The notes: a model not told the origin generated them from the letters alone. A DNA stretch of 64,000 nucleotides from Methanoculleus formosensis (GCF_025384765.1 NZ_VHLL01000003.1:186001-250000); one strand, 5' to 3'. Counted from the first letter of the stretch, positions 51,135 through 60,260 are shown. Numbers and translations: made by a program.

Positions 51135-52250
51135 ATGAGCAGTGTCGAAGAGCAGATACGTGAACTTGAGGACGAGCTCAAGAATACCCCGTACAACAAG
51201 GCGACCTCGAAGCATATCGGTCGCGTCAAGGCGAAACTCGCAAAGATCCGTGACGATGCGGTAGCCCGGGCCATGGCCTCCTCGGGCGGGGGCGAGGGCT
51301 ACTCCGTGAAGAAGTCGGGAGACGCCACTGTCGTCCTGGTCGGCTTCCCGTCCGTCGGTAAGAGTACGCTGCTCAACAGGCTCACCGGTTCTGACCTCAG
51401 CGAGACGGCGGCCTACGCCTTCACGACCGTCTCGGTCATCCCGGGCTCGATGGAGCACCGGGGCGCAAAGATCCAGATCCTGGATATCCCCGGCCTGATC
51501 GCCGGTGCGGCCATGGGCAAAGGCCGCGGGAAAGAGGTTATCGCCGTCGTCCGTTCCGCCGACCTGATCCTGGTCCTGGTCGACGTCTTCAACGAGAAGC
51601 ACGTGGACGTCCTCCTCCGGGAGCTCCACGACTCCGGCATCCGGATCAACCGGCCAAAACCCGATATCACCATCAAGAAGGCCGGATCGGGCGGTATCCG
51701 GCTGAACACCGTCGGCGCCGTCGACCTCGATCTCGAGGAGATCCGTGCAATCCTGGCAGAGAACAAGATCGTCAACGCCGATGTCCTGATTCGTAGCGAT
51801 GTCACGCAGGACGACTTCATCGACGCAATGATCGGGAACCGCGTCTACGTCCCCGCGTTCATCGCGGTCAATAAGGTCGACCTGGTGGAAGAGAAGACCC
51901 GGGCGAAGATCGAGGGCGAGTTGGCCGAGCGGTTCGGTGATGCGCCGATCATGATATCCGCCCACAGCGGCTACCACATCGAAGAACTCAAAGACGCCAT
52001 ATTCGAGAACCTGGGCTTCATGCGGGTCTACTTGAAACCCGTCGGCGGCCCTGCGGATATGGAAGAACCGTTGATCATCAGGAGCCCCGCAACGATCGAG
52101 GATGTCTGCAACCGCCTTCACCGGGACTTCGCCGACAAGTTCCGCTACGCAAAAGTCTGGGGCGATTCGGCCAAACACGACGCGCAACGCGTCGGCATCA
52201 CCCACCAGCTCGCGGACGGGGACGTCCTCACCGTCGTCACCCGCCGCTGA
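51135..52250 (+). CDS. DRG-family GTPase with TGS domain
   Basis: A 371-residue developmentally regulated GTP-binding (DRG/Obg-like) protein. N-terminal helices (1-60), then the G domain: G1 GFPSVGKSTLL (about 74-84), the switch region AYAFTTVSVIPG, G3 LDIPGLIAGAA, and G4 NKVD near 249. The C-terminal TGS domain has the family ending VTHQLADGDVLTVV-type segment (VGITHQLADGDVL). Archaeal DRGs associate with ribosomes and are thought to assist translation. The 3' end overlaps the convergent trm1 gene by 14 bases. Confidence 0.93.
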   Translation: MSSVEEQIRELEDELKNTPYNKATSKHIGRVKAKLAKIRDDAVARAMASSGGGEGYSVKKSGDATVVLVGFPSVGKSTLLNRLTGSDLSETAAYAFTTVSVIPGSMEHRGAKIQILDIPGLIAGAAMGKGRGKEVIAVVRSADLILVLVDVFNEKHVDVLLRELHDSGIRINRPKPDITIKKAGSGGIRLNTVGAVDLDLEEIRAILAENKIVNADVLIRSDVTQDDFIDAMIGNRVYVPAFIAVNKVDLVEEKTRAKIEGELAERFGDAPIMISAHSGYHIEELKDAIFENLGFMRVYLKPVGGPADMEEPLIIRSPATIEDVCNRLHRDFADKFRYAKVWGDSAKHDAQRVGITHQLADGDVLTVVTRR

Positions 52251-53352
52251 TCACTTCTTCGAGGACCGGGAGCGGCGCATCGGTCTTTATCGCCGTTCCC
52301 GAGTAGTGTGCGCGGCTTGCCTGGTAGCCGAGAGCCTGCAACCGCCCGATGACACTCTCGATCCCGGCAGGAGAGAGCCGCAGGCGTTTTGCGACGACGT
52401 GGTAGTCGTAGTGGCTCGACGTATCGAGTTCCTGGCGGCAGGTCGCGAGCAGCCGCCCGATCCGCGTCCCGGTCCCGGCCGTGATGCCGGGGAGCGCCTC
52501 CTGCATCGCGGCAAGCGTCGTATCGTCGTTGATCCTCCCCGTCCAGAGTGGGCCGACCGGCACCAGATCTGCGCCGCAGATCGGGCACCTCCCGGGCTCC
52601 GGGAGCATCCCTGTCATCTCCGAGCGGTAGAGGCAGTCTGGGCACTGCATCACGTAACCGATCCGCGCAAGCGTCCTGTCGGCCGCCGCCGCCCCATAGC
52701 GGATACGGAGGTGCAGGCGGTGGAAGTGCTCGTGCGCGTAGCAGAAGAGGGGTTCAAAGCCCCGATCGTACTTGATCACCTCGCGTGCCACGAACCCGAG
52801 CAGCGTCCGGAGACCGACCTCGGCGTGATACTCGGTGTTTCTCGGGCGGGAGAAGTAACGGCGCATCCCGGCCTTCAGGTGCGCCCCGCAGAGCGGCGCG
52901 GTGTCGGTGGCAGTGACGAAGAGGTGCCGTGCGGCGCTCCGGGCCGCGGCGTCGACGAACGGCGCCGGCGTCCCGAAGGGGTCGAGGTCGACCGTATCAA
53001 ACCTTCTCTCGCTCATCAGTGCGTTCGCATCCTTCCGGGTCACCTCGACGGCGAGACCCAGCGCATCGGCGTTCCGCCGGGCGAGATCGACCGCCGTCTC
53101 GCTCCGGTCGTTGATCGTCACCGGTATCCCGACCTCGTGCGCCACCCGGAGCCCCCGGACGCCGGACGCCCCCATGGCGTCGAGGTAACTTTCGGGCCGC
53201 AGGACAGAGAGCAGGAGGATGGTAGCGTCCCGGTTCATCTCCATGCGCGAGTTATAAAAGACCGGGCCGCTTCCCGGTGGGAACTGGAGGTGAGGATCCT
53301 GTCTGGGTACAAGAAAACGGGTTCTCCCTTCGGCAACCTCGACAACGTCCAT
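52237..53352 (-). CDS. trm1: tRNA (guanine26-N2)-dimethyltransferase
   Basis: A 371-residue Trm1. N-terminal PVFYNSRMEMNRDATILLL is a family signature. The SAM-binding domain follows (YLDAMGASGVRGLR, VTINDRSETAVDLARRN), with the catalytic-type motif TVDLDPFGTPAPFVDAA. A zinc-ribbon near 240-262 (CPDCLYRS, CPICGADLV) follows. It methylates G26 of tRNAs to m2G and m2,2G. Start at ATG 53352. Its 3' end overlaps the DRG gene, so the pair is convergent. Confidence 0.92.
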   Translation of the reverse strand: MDVVEVAEGRTRFLVPRQDPHLQFPPGSGPVFYNSRMEMNRDATILLLSVLRPESYLDAMGASGVRGLRVAHEVGIPVTINDRSETAVDLARRNADALGLAVEVTRKDANALMSERRFDTVDLDPFGTPAPFVDAAARSAARHLFVTATDTAPLCGAHLKAGMRRYFSRPRNTEYHAEVGLRTLLGFVAREVIKYDRGFEPLFCYAHEHFHRLHLRIRYGAAAADRTLARIGYVMQCPDCLYRSEMTGMLPEPGRCPICGADLVPVGPLWTGRINDDTTLAAMQEALPGITAGTGTRIGRLLATCRQELDTSSHYDYHVVAKRLRLSPAGIESVIGRLQALGYQASRAHYSGTAIKTDAPLPVLEEVISGG

Positions 53353-53422
53353 GCTTCCCGAAAAGGTGGATGCTCGATACGCTTATACCTTCTTATGTGT
53401 AATACTCTTACTCCGAGGGTAT

Positions 53423-53497
53423 GGGCTTGTGGCCTAGTCCGGACATGGCGTCAGCCTCCTAAGCTGAATGTCGGGGGTTCAAATCCCCTCAAGCCCG
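53423..53497 (+). tRNA. tRNA-Arg (CCT)
   Basis: A 75-nt cloverleaf. Acceptor stem GGGCTTG/CAAGCCC with discriminator G. The anticodon stem TCAGC/GCTGA encloses CTCCTAA, giving anticodon CCT. T arm GGGGGTTCAAATCCCC. No CCA is encoded. It sits between trm1 (minus) and the DGGGP synthase gene (plus). Confidence 0.93.
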
Positions 53498-53570
53498 TTG
53501 TTTTTCCAGATTCAACCCCGATAGACCATCGGGTTATTTATCGTCCGCCATAAAACCTTACTCTTCGATA

Positions 53571-54410
53571 ATGAGCGCCTCCGCATACATCCGGATCACC
53601 CGTCCGCACAACGCCGTCGTTGCCGGCCTTACCGCGCTCATCGGCTACCTCATCGCCACGGGCACGCTCACGCCGCCGTCGCTCCTGCTCGCCGTGATCG
53701 TCGCGCTCATCACCGCTGGCGGGAACGTCATCAACGACGTCTGCGACGTTGAGATCGACCGGATCAACCGCCCCGAACGCCCCATACCGGCAGGGGAGAT
53801 CAGCCTCGCCGGTGCAAGGGCGTATGCAGCAGTTCTCTTTGCCGGGGGCATCGCGCTCGCCACCCTGACACCGCCGCTCTGCCTTGCTATCGCCATCATA
53901 AACTCCACCATCCTCGTCGCCTACGCCGTCCGGCTGAAACGCATCCCCGTCCTCGGCAACGGAGCCGTCGCCTACCTGACGGCGAGCGTCTTCCTCTTCG
54001 GCGGAGCGTTTGCGGGCATCGAGGGGCTGGTCCGGAACCTCTCGCTCGCGGCGATCACGTTCCTTGCGACCATTGCACGGGAACTCCTGAAAGATGCAGA
54101 AGACGTCGACGGGGATGCGGCGGGGGGCGCACGCACCTTGCCCATGATCGTCGGCGTCCGGAGGACGGGGATCTTCGCGTTCGCCTGCGCCTGCGGCGCC
54201 GTGGTGGTGAGCCTCCTCCCCTCCGGCGACTGGTGGGGCCTCTTTTACCTCGCCGGCATCGCGGTCGTGGATCTCGTCATCCTCTTCGGGGCCTTCCGGG
54301 GCCTTCAATGCACGACGCCGGGATGTGTCCGTGAGTCCGGTGCGACATCGATCCTGCGAATGGGGATGTTCGCCGCGCTCGCGGTCTTTGCGATCGCTGC
54401 GGTGATCTGA
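53571..54410 (+). CDS. Digeranylgeranylglyceryl phosphate synthase (UbiA family)
   Basis: A 279-residue membrane prenyltransferase. It has both Asp-rich motifs of DGGGP synthase: NVINDVCDVEIDRINRPERPIPAG near 54-75, and DAEDVDGDAAGGARTLPM near 178-195. It has eight or nine hydrophobic helices and normal length. It adds the second geranylgeranyl chain to GGGP in archaeal membrane-lipid synthesis. The start codon is ATG 53571, with the N-terminal SASAYIRITRPHNAVVAGLTA. The lipid reductase at 30478 would act later in the same pathway. Confidence 0.9.
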   Translation: MSASAYIRITRPHNAVVAGLTALIGYLIATGTLTPPSLLLAVIVALITAGGNVINDVCDVEIDRINRPERPIPAGEISLAGARAYAAVLFAGGIALATLTPPLCLAIAIINSTILVAYAVRLKRIPVLGNGAVAYLTASVFLFGGAFAGIEGLVRNLSLAAITFLATIARELLKDAEDVDGDAAGGARTLPMIVGVRRTGIFAFACACGAVVVSLLPSGDWWGLFYLAGIAVVDLVILFGAFRGLQCTTPGCVRESGATSILRMGMFAALAVFAIAAVI

Positions 54411-54881
54411 GCGCGGGAACCCCCGGTAGTTCAATACCTTCATCCGGCCGTCCCACTCATCGCACTCCCGCCCGGCCCCTCTTCATGCCTTCAGTGCTCG
54501 ATCTCCGTCCTTTCAGGACGTCGTTCACCCAATAGCGATACTCACCACGATCCACAGGATGGGGAGAACCGTACACGGCTTTCTGTGGATATCGCCACGC
54601 ACTGCCCCCGCCCCTTACGGGCGGGGGAGGAGCGCGAAGCGCGGGCGGGGTGGGGGGTCACAGATAACAACACGTGCGGCGGAGACAGGAGAAAGGGCTA
54701 CAGATAGAGCCTTACGCGATAGAGGCAGGAGCGCGGGCTACGGGAAACGACAGACTCAGCCGAAGGTGTAAATATCCGGCGAACATGGGCCGGCAAAGAC
54801 AGATGCGACCCTGTAATCTTCAAATAATCGCACTGATAATTTTATCAGGTTGTGGGCCGAGCTGTTACCCAGGAGAACTTC
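54411..54881. other. Intergenic region with repeat E
   Basis: Repeat copy E lies at 54571-54661. Around 54763-54790 and 54826-54850 there is AT-rich sequence (AATATCCGGC and ATAATTTTATCAGG), the latter a likely promoter for the bactofilin gene. No gene is supported, although the repeat contains open frames. Confidence 0.5.
54571..54661 (+). repeat. Repeat E: half-copy of repeat D
   Basis: From TACACGGCTTTCTGTGGATA through ATCGCCACGCACTGCCCCCG to GCGGGCGGGGTGGGGGGTCA, it matches the reverse complement of the right half of repeat D (about 18043-18130). A CCCCCGCCC/GGGCGGGGG hairpin lies at about 54604-54627. The matching inverted partner is not clear, so this looks like a solo end. Confidence 0.65.
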
Positions 54882-55292
54882 ATGAAAGTTTACCGGCACG
54901 GGGACACATACATAGCACCGAAAGGTTCCTTTTTTGACGGAAACGTGAAGATAGACGGGAATTTCATCACCCCTCCCGAGACGCACGTCTGGGGCAATAT
55001 GGTCGTTTCCGGCCGCCTCGAACTCGGGCCGGGTTCGACGGTCGGCGGGTTCATCGAGGCCGACAGCATCGTCATCGGCCATGACGCCAGGATAAAAGGG
55101 CCGATCAGGGTTCTGGAGACAGCCACCATCTGCGACAATGCGTGCCTCCATTCGATCAAGGCGGGAGGGAACATCACCCTCCGGCCGGGGGTCAGGGTCG
55201 GTGCCGTGAACAGCGACGAGACGATCTTCGTCTACGGCAAGGTCACCAGCGAGCAGTTATTCGGCAGGGCCGTGAAAGTCTACGGGGTCTGA
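54882..55292 (+). CDS. Bactofilin-like polymer-forming protein
   Basis: A 136-residue protein. It starts at ATG 54882 after AGGAGAACTTC. From about residue 18 to 130 it shows a right-handed beta-helix of short hydrophobic/Gly repeats: GNVKIDGNFITPPETHVWGN, GRLELGPGSTVGGFIEAD, RIKGPIRVLETATI and GGNITLRPGVRVGAVN. This is the bactofilin/polymer-forming pattern. Bactofilins make filaments that shape or organise cells. No membrane segment. The 3' end overlaps the convergent DUF116 gene by 36 bases. Confidence 0.82.
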   Translation: MKVYRHGDTYIAPKGSFFDGNVKIDGNFITPPETHVWGNMVVSGRLELGPGSTVGGFIEADSIVIGHDARIKGPIRVLETATICDNACLHSIKAGGNITLRPGVRVGAVNSDETIFVYGKVTSEQLFGRAVKVYGV

Positions 55293-55961
55293 TGAATGTT
55301 TGATGCCGAGCATAGCGGCATCTCTCACCGCGGCCCAGTCCGCTATCGTCTCCACGCACCCGTCTTTTAAGTTCACGACACCGAGAGCGATGATCCCTAT
55401 CCGATCGGACATATCGATCCCGTCCTTCACCTCCATGAGGCAGCCGACGCCGATGATCGCCCGCGGACGATACTTCTTTGCCATCCGCTTGATGAACGTC
55501 GAGCCCGGGACGATGAAGACCCGGTAGCCGCGCCTCTCGAGCCACGCCGTGTTCTCCCCGACCGAACACCGGCCGCAGTTGCGGCATTTGAGGCCTTCCG
55601 GCGTCAGGTTCGCCGGGCACTGCGCCGAGCGCAGGCACTGGGGCAGGAAGACCGCCCGCTGCTCCACAGGAGTCTCGGAGAAGGCCTTCGTGTTCATGGT
55701 ATTCCTGAGCGTTATGAAGAACGTGATGAGATCCTTGTCGTCCAGCCCGAGAAGTTTGCAGAACGCCTTCACGAGCCCTTCGAGAAGGACCATGCCGGGT
55801 ATCAGGATCTGCGGCAGGTAGAACTTTCCCCGGGTGATCGAGGCGGCGGCGATGATCGCGAGGGCAATCGCCGCAAGCAGCATCCCGAGGATGAGGAAGA
55901 ACGTGACCTCTCCGATGAGGGTCATCACCTGGATCCAGATCTCGGAGTCGAGGAAACTCAT
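55257..55961 (-). CDS. DUF116 membrane-anchored Cys protein
   Basis: A 234-residue protein. Two N-terminal hydrophobic helices (about 14-42, 52-66) anchor it. A Cys-rich region follows near 108-131 (LPQCLRSAQCPANL, KCRNCGRC), suited to an Fe-S cluster or zinc. Then comes an alpha/beta domain (GYRVFIVPGSTFIKRM, RAIIGVGCLMEVKDG). DUF116 is common in methanogens and of unknown function. It overlaps the mtnA gene by four bases, so it belongs to the same operon as the HdrA-like gene. The start is ATG 55961. Confidence 0.85.
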   Translation of the reverse strand: MSFLDSEIWIQVMTLIGEVTFFLILGMLLAAIALAIIAAASITRGKFYLPQILIPGMVLLEGLVKAFCKLLGLDDKDLITFFITLRNTMNTKAFSETPVEQRAVFLPQCLRSAQCPANLTPEGLKCRNCGRCSVGENTAWLERRGYRVFIVPGSTFIKRMAKKYRPRAIIGVGCLMEVKDGIDMSDRIGIIALGVVNLKDGCVETIADWAAVRDAAMLGIKHSSDPVDFHGPAE

Positions 55962-57025
55962 GGCCGGACCTCCCTATCTCTTCCGACCAGCCGGAACGAC
56001 TCCGTATACGGCGGTCGGAGCACCCCGATCTCAGTGACGATCGCATCGACGAGGTCGAGCGGAGTGGCGTCGAAGGCGTAGTTGAGCACGCCCACACCCT
56101 CGGGCGCGAGTCTTCTATCGCCGCAGGAGGTGAGTTCGGAGCGGTCTCGCTCCTCGACGGTGATATCCGCCTCTCTGTGGGAGAGGTCGAACGTTGAGAG
56201 GGGGGCCGCGACGTAGAACGGCACACCGTGGTGGCGGGCGGCGACGGCATGCATATACGTCCCGATCTTGTTGAAGACCGCGTCACCCGTGATCCGGTCG
56301 GCGCCGACGACGACGAGGTCGATCATCCCCTTGCGCATCAGGTACGCCGCCGACGAGTCGGGGATGAGGGTCACGTCGATCCCATCGCGGAGAAGTTCCC
56401 AGCAGGTGAGCCTCGAACCCTGGTTGAGCGGCCGGGTCTCGCAGGCGATCACCCGCACGTCCTTTCCGGCCTCGACCGCCGACCGGATCGTCCCGAGCGC
56501 CGTCCCCCAGCACCGGCAGGCGAGCGCTCCCGCGTTGCAGTGGGTGAGCACCGTGCACCTCTCCGGGAAGAGTTCTTCGCCGAACCCGCCGAGCCTCCGG
56601 CAGGTCAGTTCATCCTCCTCTGCGACGATCTGCGCCTCGGCGACCGCTATCTTCTTCGCCTCCGCGACCGATGCCGCGAGCGCCATCTTCCCGAGCACAC
56701 GGTCGATCCCCCACGCGAGGTTGACCGCGGTCGGGCGGGTGCCCCTGAGGAGTTCGCCCGCCCGCCCGACCTCGCCCGAGAATCGCCCGAGATCCGTCTC
56801 GGTGCTCCGGACGGCGGCGAGCGCCACGCCCATCGCGCCGGCAATCCCGAGCGCCGGCGCTCCCCGGATCTCCAGCCGCCGGATCGCCCGGGCGAGGTCG
56901 TCGACGGTCGCACACCGCATCTGCTCGTACCGGCCGGGGAGCAGGGTCTGGTCGATGTAGAGGATGCACTCGTTCTCTGCATCCCACGCGATGGTGTAGG
57001 TATCCTCCTCGTCCAGCATGCTCAT
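55958..57025 (-). CDS. mtnA: MtnA-family isomerase (5-methylthioribose-1-phosphate isomerase-like)
   Basis: A 355-residue MtnA/eIF2B-alpha-like protein. Motifs: RRLEIRGAPALGIAGAMGVA near 49-68, CTVLTHCNAGALAC with the catalytic Cys region, VIACETRPLNQGSRLT, and VVVGADRITGDAVFNKIGTY with the catalytic Asp. It isomerises phosphorylated methylthioribose, or an analogous 5-deoxyribose 1-phosphate, in salvage of SAM-derived nucleosides. It overlaps both neighbours: four bases with DUF116 and four with the HdrA-like gene. An aIF2B-like regulatory role is less likely because the catalytic residues are present. Confidence 0.88.
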   Translation of the reverse strand: MSMLDEEDTYTIAWDAENECILYIDQTLLPGRYEQMRCATVDDLARAIRRLEIRGAPALGIAGAMGVALAAVRSTETDLGRFSGEVGRAGELLRGTRPTAVNLAWGIDRVLGKMALAASVAEAKKIAVAEAQIVAEEDELTCRRLGGFGEELFPERCTVLTHCNAGALACRCWGTALGTIRSAVEAGKDVRVIACETRPLNQGSRLTCWELLRDGIDVTLIPDSSAAYLMRKGMIDLVVVGADRITGDAVFNKIGTYMHAVAARHHGVPFYVAAPLSTFDLSHREADITVEERDRSELTSCGDRRLAPEGVGVLNYAFDATPLDLVDAIVTEIGVLRPPYTESFRLVGRDREVRP

Positions 57026-58296
57026 CCCACCCTGATCGTATCGAGGAACGCGCGCATCGCCGCCGCCTCGCCCATCGCAACGGAGTCGGGGATGTCCCTC
57101 GGCGCGGTGGCGGTCCCTGCCACGTAGATCCCGGGCTTCACCGTGAGGACGGGGCCGAGTTTCTGGTCGGCGACCGCGAAGAACCCGGACTCGTCCCTCG
57201 GGATGCCGAGCATCCGGGCAACCACATCCGCCCCCGGGGCCGGTTCGAGCCCGACGGAGAGGACGACCAGGTCGGGGTGGAACATCTCTACCTCGCCGGT
57301 CTCGGTGTTCTCCGCGACCATCATCAGGCGGTCGTTCTCCTCGAGCACCTCGCCGGGGAACCCGCGGACGAACCTGACCCCGAGGTTCCTCGCCCGCTCG
57401 TAGTACTCCTCGTAGCCCTTGCCATACGCGCGGATGTCGTTATAGAAGACAACGACCTCGATATCGGGGTTCTTCTCCCGGATGAGCGTGGCGTTCTTCA
57501 TCGCGTACATGCAGCAGACCCCTGAGCAGTAGGGGCGTCCGGCGGCGAGGTCGCGGGAGCCGACGCACTGGACGAACGCCACGCTCCTCGGCGGTCTGCC
57601 GTTCGAGAGCCGTTTCAGTCTCCCGCCCGTCGGGCCGCTTGCGTTGATCATCCGCTCGAACTCAAGGCTCGTGATGACGTCAGGGATTGCGAGGTAGCGG
57701 AGTTGCCTCTTGTTTTTGGCATCGAACGTCGCGTAGCCGGTCGCGACGACGATGCTTGCCGCCTCGATCTCGAGGTGGCGCTCCTCGTCCTCGTGCAGGA
57801 TCGCCTCTTTTCCGCAGGCGTCGTAGCAGAGCCCGCACTCGATACAGTGCTCCTGGTCCTTGACGACGATGTCCGGGACCGCCTGGGCGTGGGGCTTGTA
57901 GATCGCCTTCCGCACGCCGATCCCGGCATCGAACCGGTTGTAAACCTCCACCGGGCAGATCGCGACGCAGTCCCCGCACCCGTTGCACTCGCTTTCGAGG
58001 ACGTAGCGAGGGTGTTTTCTGACCCGGACGCGGAACCTCCCCACCTCGCCCTCGATCCCCTCGACCTCGGAGCAGGTGTGGATGGTGACGTTAGGGTGCC
58101 GGGCCACCTCGACCATCTTCGGAGAGAGGATGCACATCGAGCAGTCGTTCGTGGGGAACGTCTTGTCGAGCTGGGCCATGTGCCCGCCGATGGTCGGTTC
58201 GCGCTCGATGAGGTGGACGTGGATATCGTGGTCGGCAAGGTCGAGCGCCGCCTGGATCCCCGCGACCCCGGCGCCGATGACGACGACCTCAGCCAT
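57022..58296 (-). CDS. Short HdrA-like Fe-S flavoprotein
   Basis: A 424-residue HdrA homologue, shorter than heterodisulfide reductase HdrA (about 650). It has FAD-binding GAGVAG (8-13), the HdrA-typical TNDCSMCILSPKM (C52, C55), and two inserted [4Fe-4S] motifs: C104-x2-C107-x2-C110-x3-C114 and C151-x2-C154-x2-C157-x3-C161. The second flavin motif is GIYVAGTATAPRDIPDS. The N-terminal domain and the C-terminal ferredoxin domain of full HdrA are missing. No HdrB/HdrC genes lie next to it. It overlaps the gamma-CA gene upstream and mtnA downstream. Electron partner unknown. Confidence 0.88.
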   Translation of the reverse strand: MAEVVVIGAGVAGIQAALDLADHDIHVHLIEREPTIGGHMAQLDKTFPTNDCSMCILSPKMVEVARHPNVTIHTCSEVEGIEGEVGRFRVRVRKHPRYVLESECNGCGDCVAICPVEVYNRFDAGIGVRKAIYKPHAQAVPDIVVKDQEHCIECGLCYDACGKEAILHEDEERHLEIEAASIVVATGYATFDAKNKRQLRYLAIPDVITSLEFERMINASGPTGGRLKRLSNGRPPRSVAFVQCVGSRDLAAGRPYCSGVCCMYAMKNATLIREKNPDIEVVVFYNDIRAYGKGYEEYYERARNLGVRFVRGFPGEVLEENDRLMMVAENTETGEVEMFHPDLVVLSVGLEPAPGADVVARMLGIPRDESGFFAVADQKLGPVLTVKPGIYVAGTATAPRDIPDSVAMGEAAAMRAFLDTIRVG

Positions 58297-58780
58297 GGCG
58301 GTACCTCCCTGCGAGGTTGACGTATTCGCGCGCGTTGTGGAGGATGCTCTCCTGCTGCTCGGGCGTCGTCTCCCTGACGACCTTCCCCGGCACCCCGAGG
58401 ACGAGCGAGTTTGGCGGGATCTCTTTTCCCTCCGTCACCACCGCGCCGGCGCCGATGATGGAGCCCTCACCCACCACCGCGCCGTTCAGGACGACGGCGC
58501 CCATCCCGACGAGCACCCGGTCGTGGATGGTGCAGCCGTGCAGGATGGCGCCGTGGCCGACCGAGACGCCCGTCCCTATCGTGACCCCAAATCCGGGTGT
58601 CGTGTGGACGACGGCGTTGTCCTGGATGTTTGAGCCCGGCCCCACCGTGATCGAATCCCGGTCGCCCCTGACCACGGCGCCGAACCAGACGCTCACGTCA
58701 TCGGCAAGCGTCACGTCTCCGATGACCGTTGCGTTCTCTGCGACAAAGACGCGGTTCCCCACAACCGATCCACTCTCCAT
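58289..58780 (-). CDS. Gamma-class carbonic anhydrase-like protein (CamH/YrdA)
   Basis: A 163-residue left-handed beta-helix protein with hexapeptide repeats throughout (NATVIGDVTLADDVSVWFGA onward). Three histidines that could bind the metal are seen in NAVVHTT and VGHGAILHGC. A C-terminal helix (TPEQQESILHNAREYVNL) is as in the CamH/YrdA subfamily. These may hydrate CO2 or act otherwise. The acidic loop of the classical Cam enzyme is absent. The gene overlaps the HdrA-like gene by eight bases and is first in the operon. Confidence 0.85.
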   Translation of the reverse strand: MESGSVVGNRVFVAENATVIGDVTLADDVSVWFGAVVRGDRDSITVGPGSNIQDNAVVHTTPGFGVTIGTGVSVGHGAILHGCTIHDRVLVGMGAVVLNGAVVGEGSIIGAGAVVTEGKEIPPNSLVLGVPGKVVRETTPEQQESILHNAREYVNLAGRYRHG

Positions 58781-58876
58781 AATGTGTCTACTATTGGTTG
58801 CAGCGATACAAAATGTTCTCCATAGATGATCCCCGACGGTGTGAAGCGGGGGCCGTGGAGGGAAGCCTGCACCGCT

Positions 58877-60073
58877 TCACCCGAGCATATAGATCAGCAT
58901 CGCCGAGACCCCGCCCGAGAACGTGGCGATCAGGTTCGTGCCCGAGTTCCCGATCCTGCCGCTGTTCTCGAGCGTTGCGCCCACCAGGCTGTCGACATTG
59001 GTGCCGACAAAGCCGGCGATGACCGTGACGACGACCATCCAGGGGTCGGCGACGCCCATCGCCCATGCGACGACGGCGACGATGGCGGATGCGATGACGG
59101 CCGCAACCTCGCCGCGGAGGGTCACCCCCCCGTTCGTCCCCCGCGGCACCGGCTTGAGCGTCGTGATCAGGTACGGCGCCTTCCCCGTGACCCCGATCTC
59201 GCTTGCGGCGGTATCGGCGGCGGCGGCGGAGACACTCCCCATGTAGAGCGCCACGAACGCCGGGTGGCCCGTCAACCCGAAGAGGATGGCAGCGGCGGTC
59301 GCCACCAGGCCGTTCGCGAAGACGTTGAAGTAGCCGCGTACGCCCCCGTGCTCCTGGGCAACGCCGAGCTGCTCCTTGTCGCGGTAGCGGTACCGGGTAG
59401 CCCCGGCACCGATGATGAAGAAGGTGAGCATGATCAGGAACCACCGGACGTCCGCGAAGACGATCAGGATGATCCCGATCATGGCGCCTGAGAAGAGGCC
59501 GCTGACGTCGGCCACCCGGAACCGGTAGGCGGTGTAGCCGAACCCGAACCCGATGAGCGCCGCGGCGATGAGGAGGGTCAGTTCGACCTCGAAGTTGAGT
59601 TCCTCGAAGAGGAACATCGTCATCGCGACGCCGAGCGCCTCGATCATCAGGGCATCGTCCCGCCCCCGGAGAGCCGCCCGGAGGAGCACCGCGACGACCA
59701 CCCCCATCACGACGACGAGCGGCGCGACGTACTGGAGGTAGAGCATCACCGCGATCGATACGACGATAGCGGCAACCAGGTGGTGGAGATACGACGCGTG
59801 CTTCCCTCCGGTAAGCCGGAAGGCCGCTTCCCCGATCACGACGATGCCGAGCGTGCAGGTGAAGACGAATGTCGAGAGCCAGCCGAGCCCGTAGAGCACG
59901 GCAAGCACGATGATCGAGAGCGATACGTACCGGGTATCCTTGATGAGGAAGAGAACGAGCGAGAACGGGACGAGGAAGAGCGTGAGCAGCCATGCCGGCT
60001 GGAGCAGGGGGGCCAGGCCTATGAAGGCGAGGGTGAGCACCGATGCCAGGACCAGCCCCGTCCGCTTTGTCAT
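58877..60073 (-). CDS. DUF92 family membrane protein
   Basis: A 398-residue protein with about eleven hydrophobic helices. The C-terminal half has the DUF92/TIGR00297 motifs GSVSAAAADTAASEIG, TLKPVPRGTNGGVTLRGEVAA and GTNVDSLVGATLENSG. Plant VTE6, a phytyl-phosphate kinase, belongs to this family, so a polyprenyl-phosphate kinase is a reasonable guess. The N-terminal half is a separate set of helices. The start is ATG 60073. It lies 96 bases from the gamma-CA gene and probably has its own promoter. Confidence 0.85.
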   Translation of the reverse strand: MTKRTGLVLASVLTLAFIGLAPLLQPAWLLTLFLVPFSLVLFLIKDTRYVSLSIIVLAVLYGLGWLSTFVFTCTLGIVVIGEAAFRLTGGKHASYLHHLVAAIVVSIAVMLYLQYVAPLVVVMGVVVAVLLRAALRGRDDALMIEALGVAMTMFLFEELNFEVELTLLIAAALIGFGFGYTAYRFRVADVSGLFSGAMIGIILIVFADVRWFLIMLTFFIIGAGATRYRYRDKEQLGVAQEHGGVRGYFNVFANGLVATAAAILFGLTGHPAFVALYMGSVSAAAADTAASEIGVTGKAPYLITTLKPVPRGTNGGVTLRGEVAAVIASAIVAVVAWAMGVADPWMVVVTVIAGFVGTNVDSLVGATLENSGRIGNSGTNLIATFSGGVSAMLIYMLG

Positions 60074-60260
60074 TCCTATACGATTGGAAGTTCAGGGACA
60101 AAGCCTTTAGGGTCGAACACCTGCCCTCTTCGTGGTTTCTGGCGGTGGACGTTCCGGGAAACCCCGCAGGGGGCGGCGAACCCGTGCGCTCCCGGGAATA
60201 CCCGACCGGGAAAAGCCCAACAATATATTTCACTGGGAAGAGAGAGATTATACGCTGAAA

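Noticed and set aside
54559-54771. 70-residue frame over repeat E
   Set aside because: It is made of repeat sequence with Arg/Gly-rich composition.
58791-60233. 480-residue minus-strand frame
   Set aside because: It is another phase of the same strand over the DUF92 gene, Arg-rich and without motifs.
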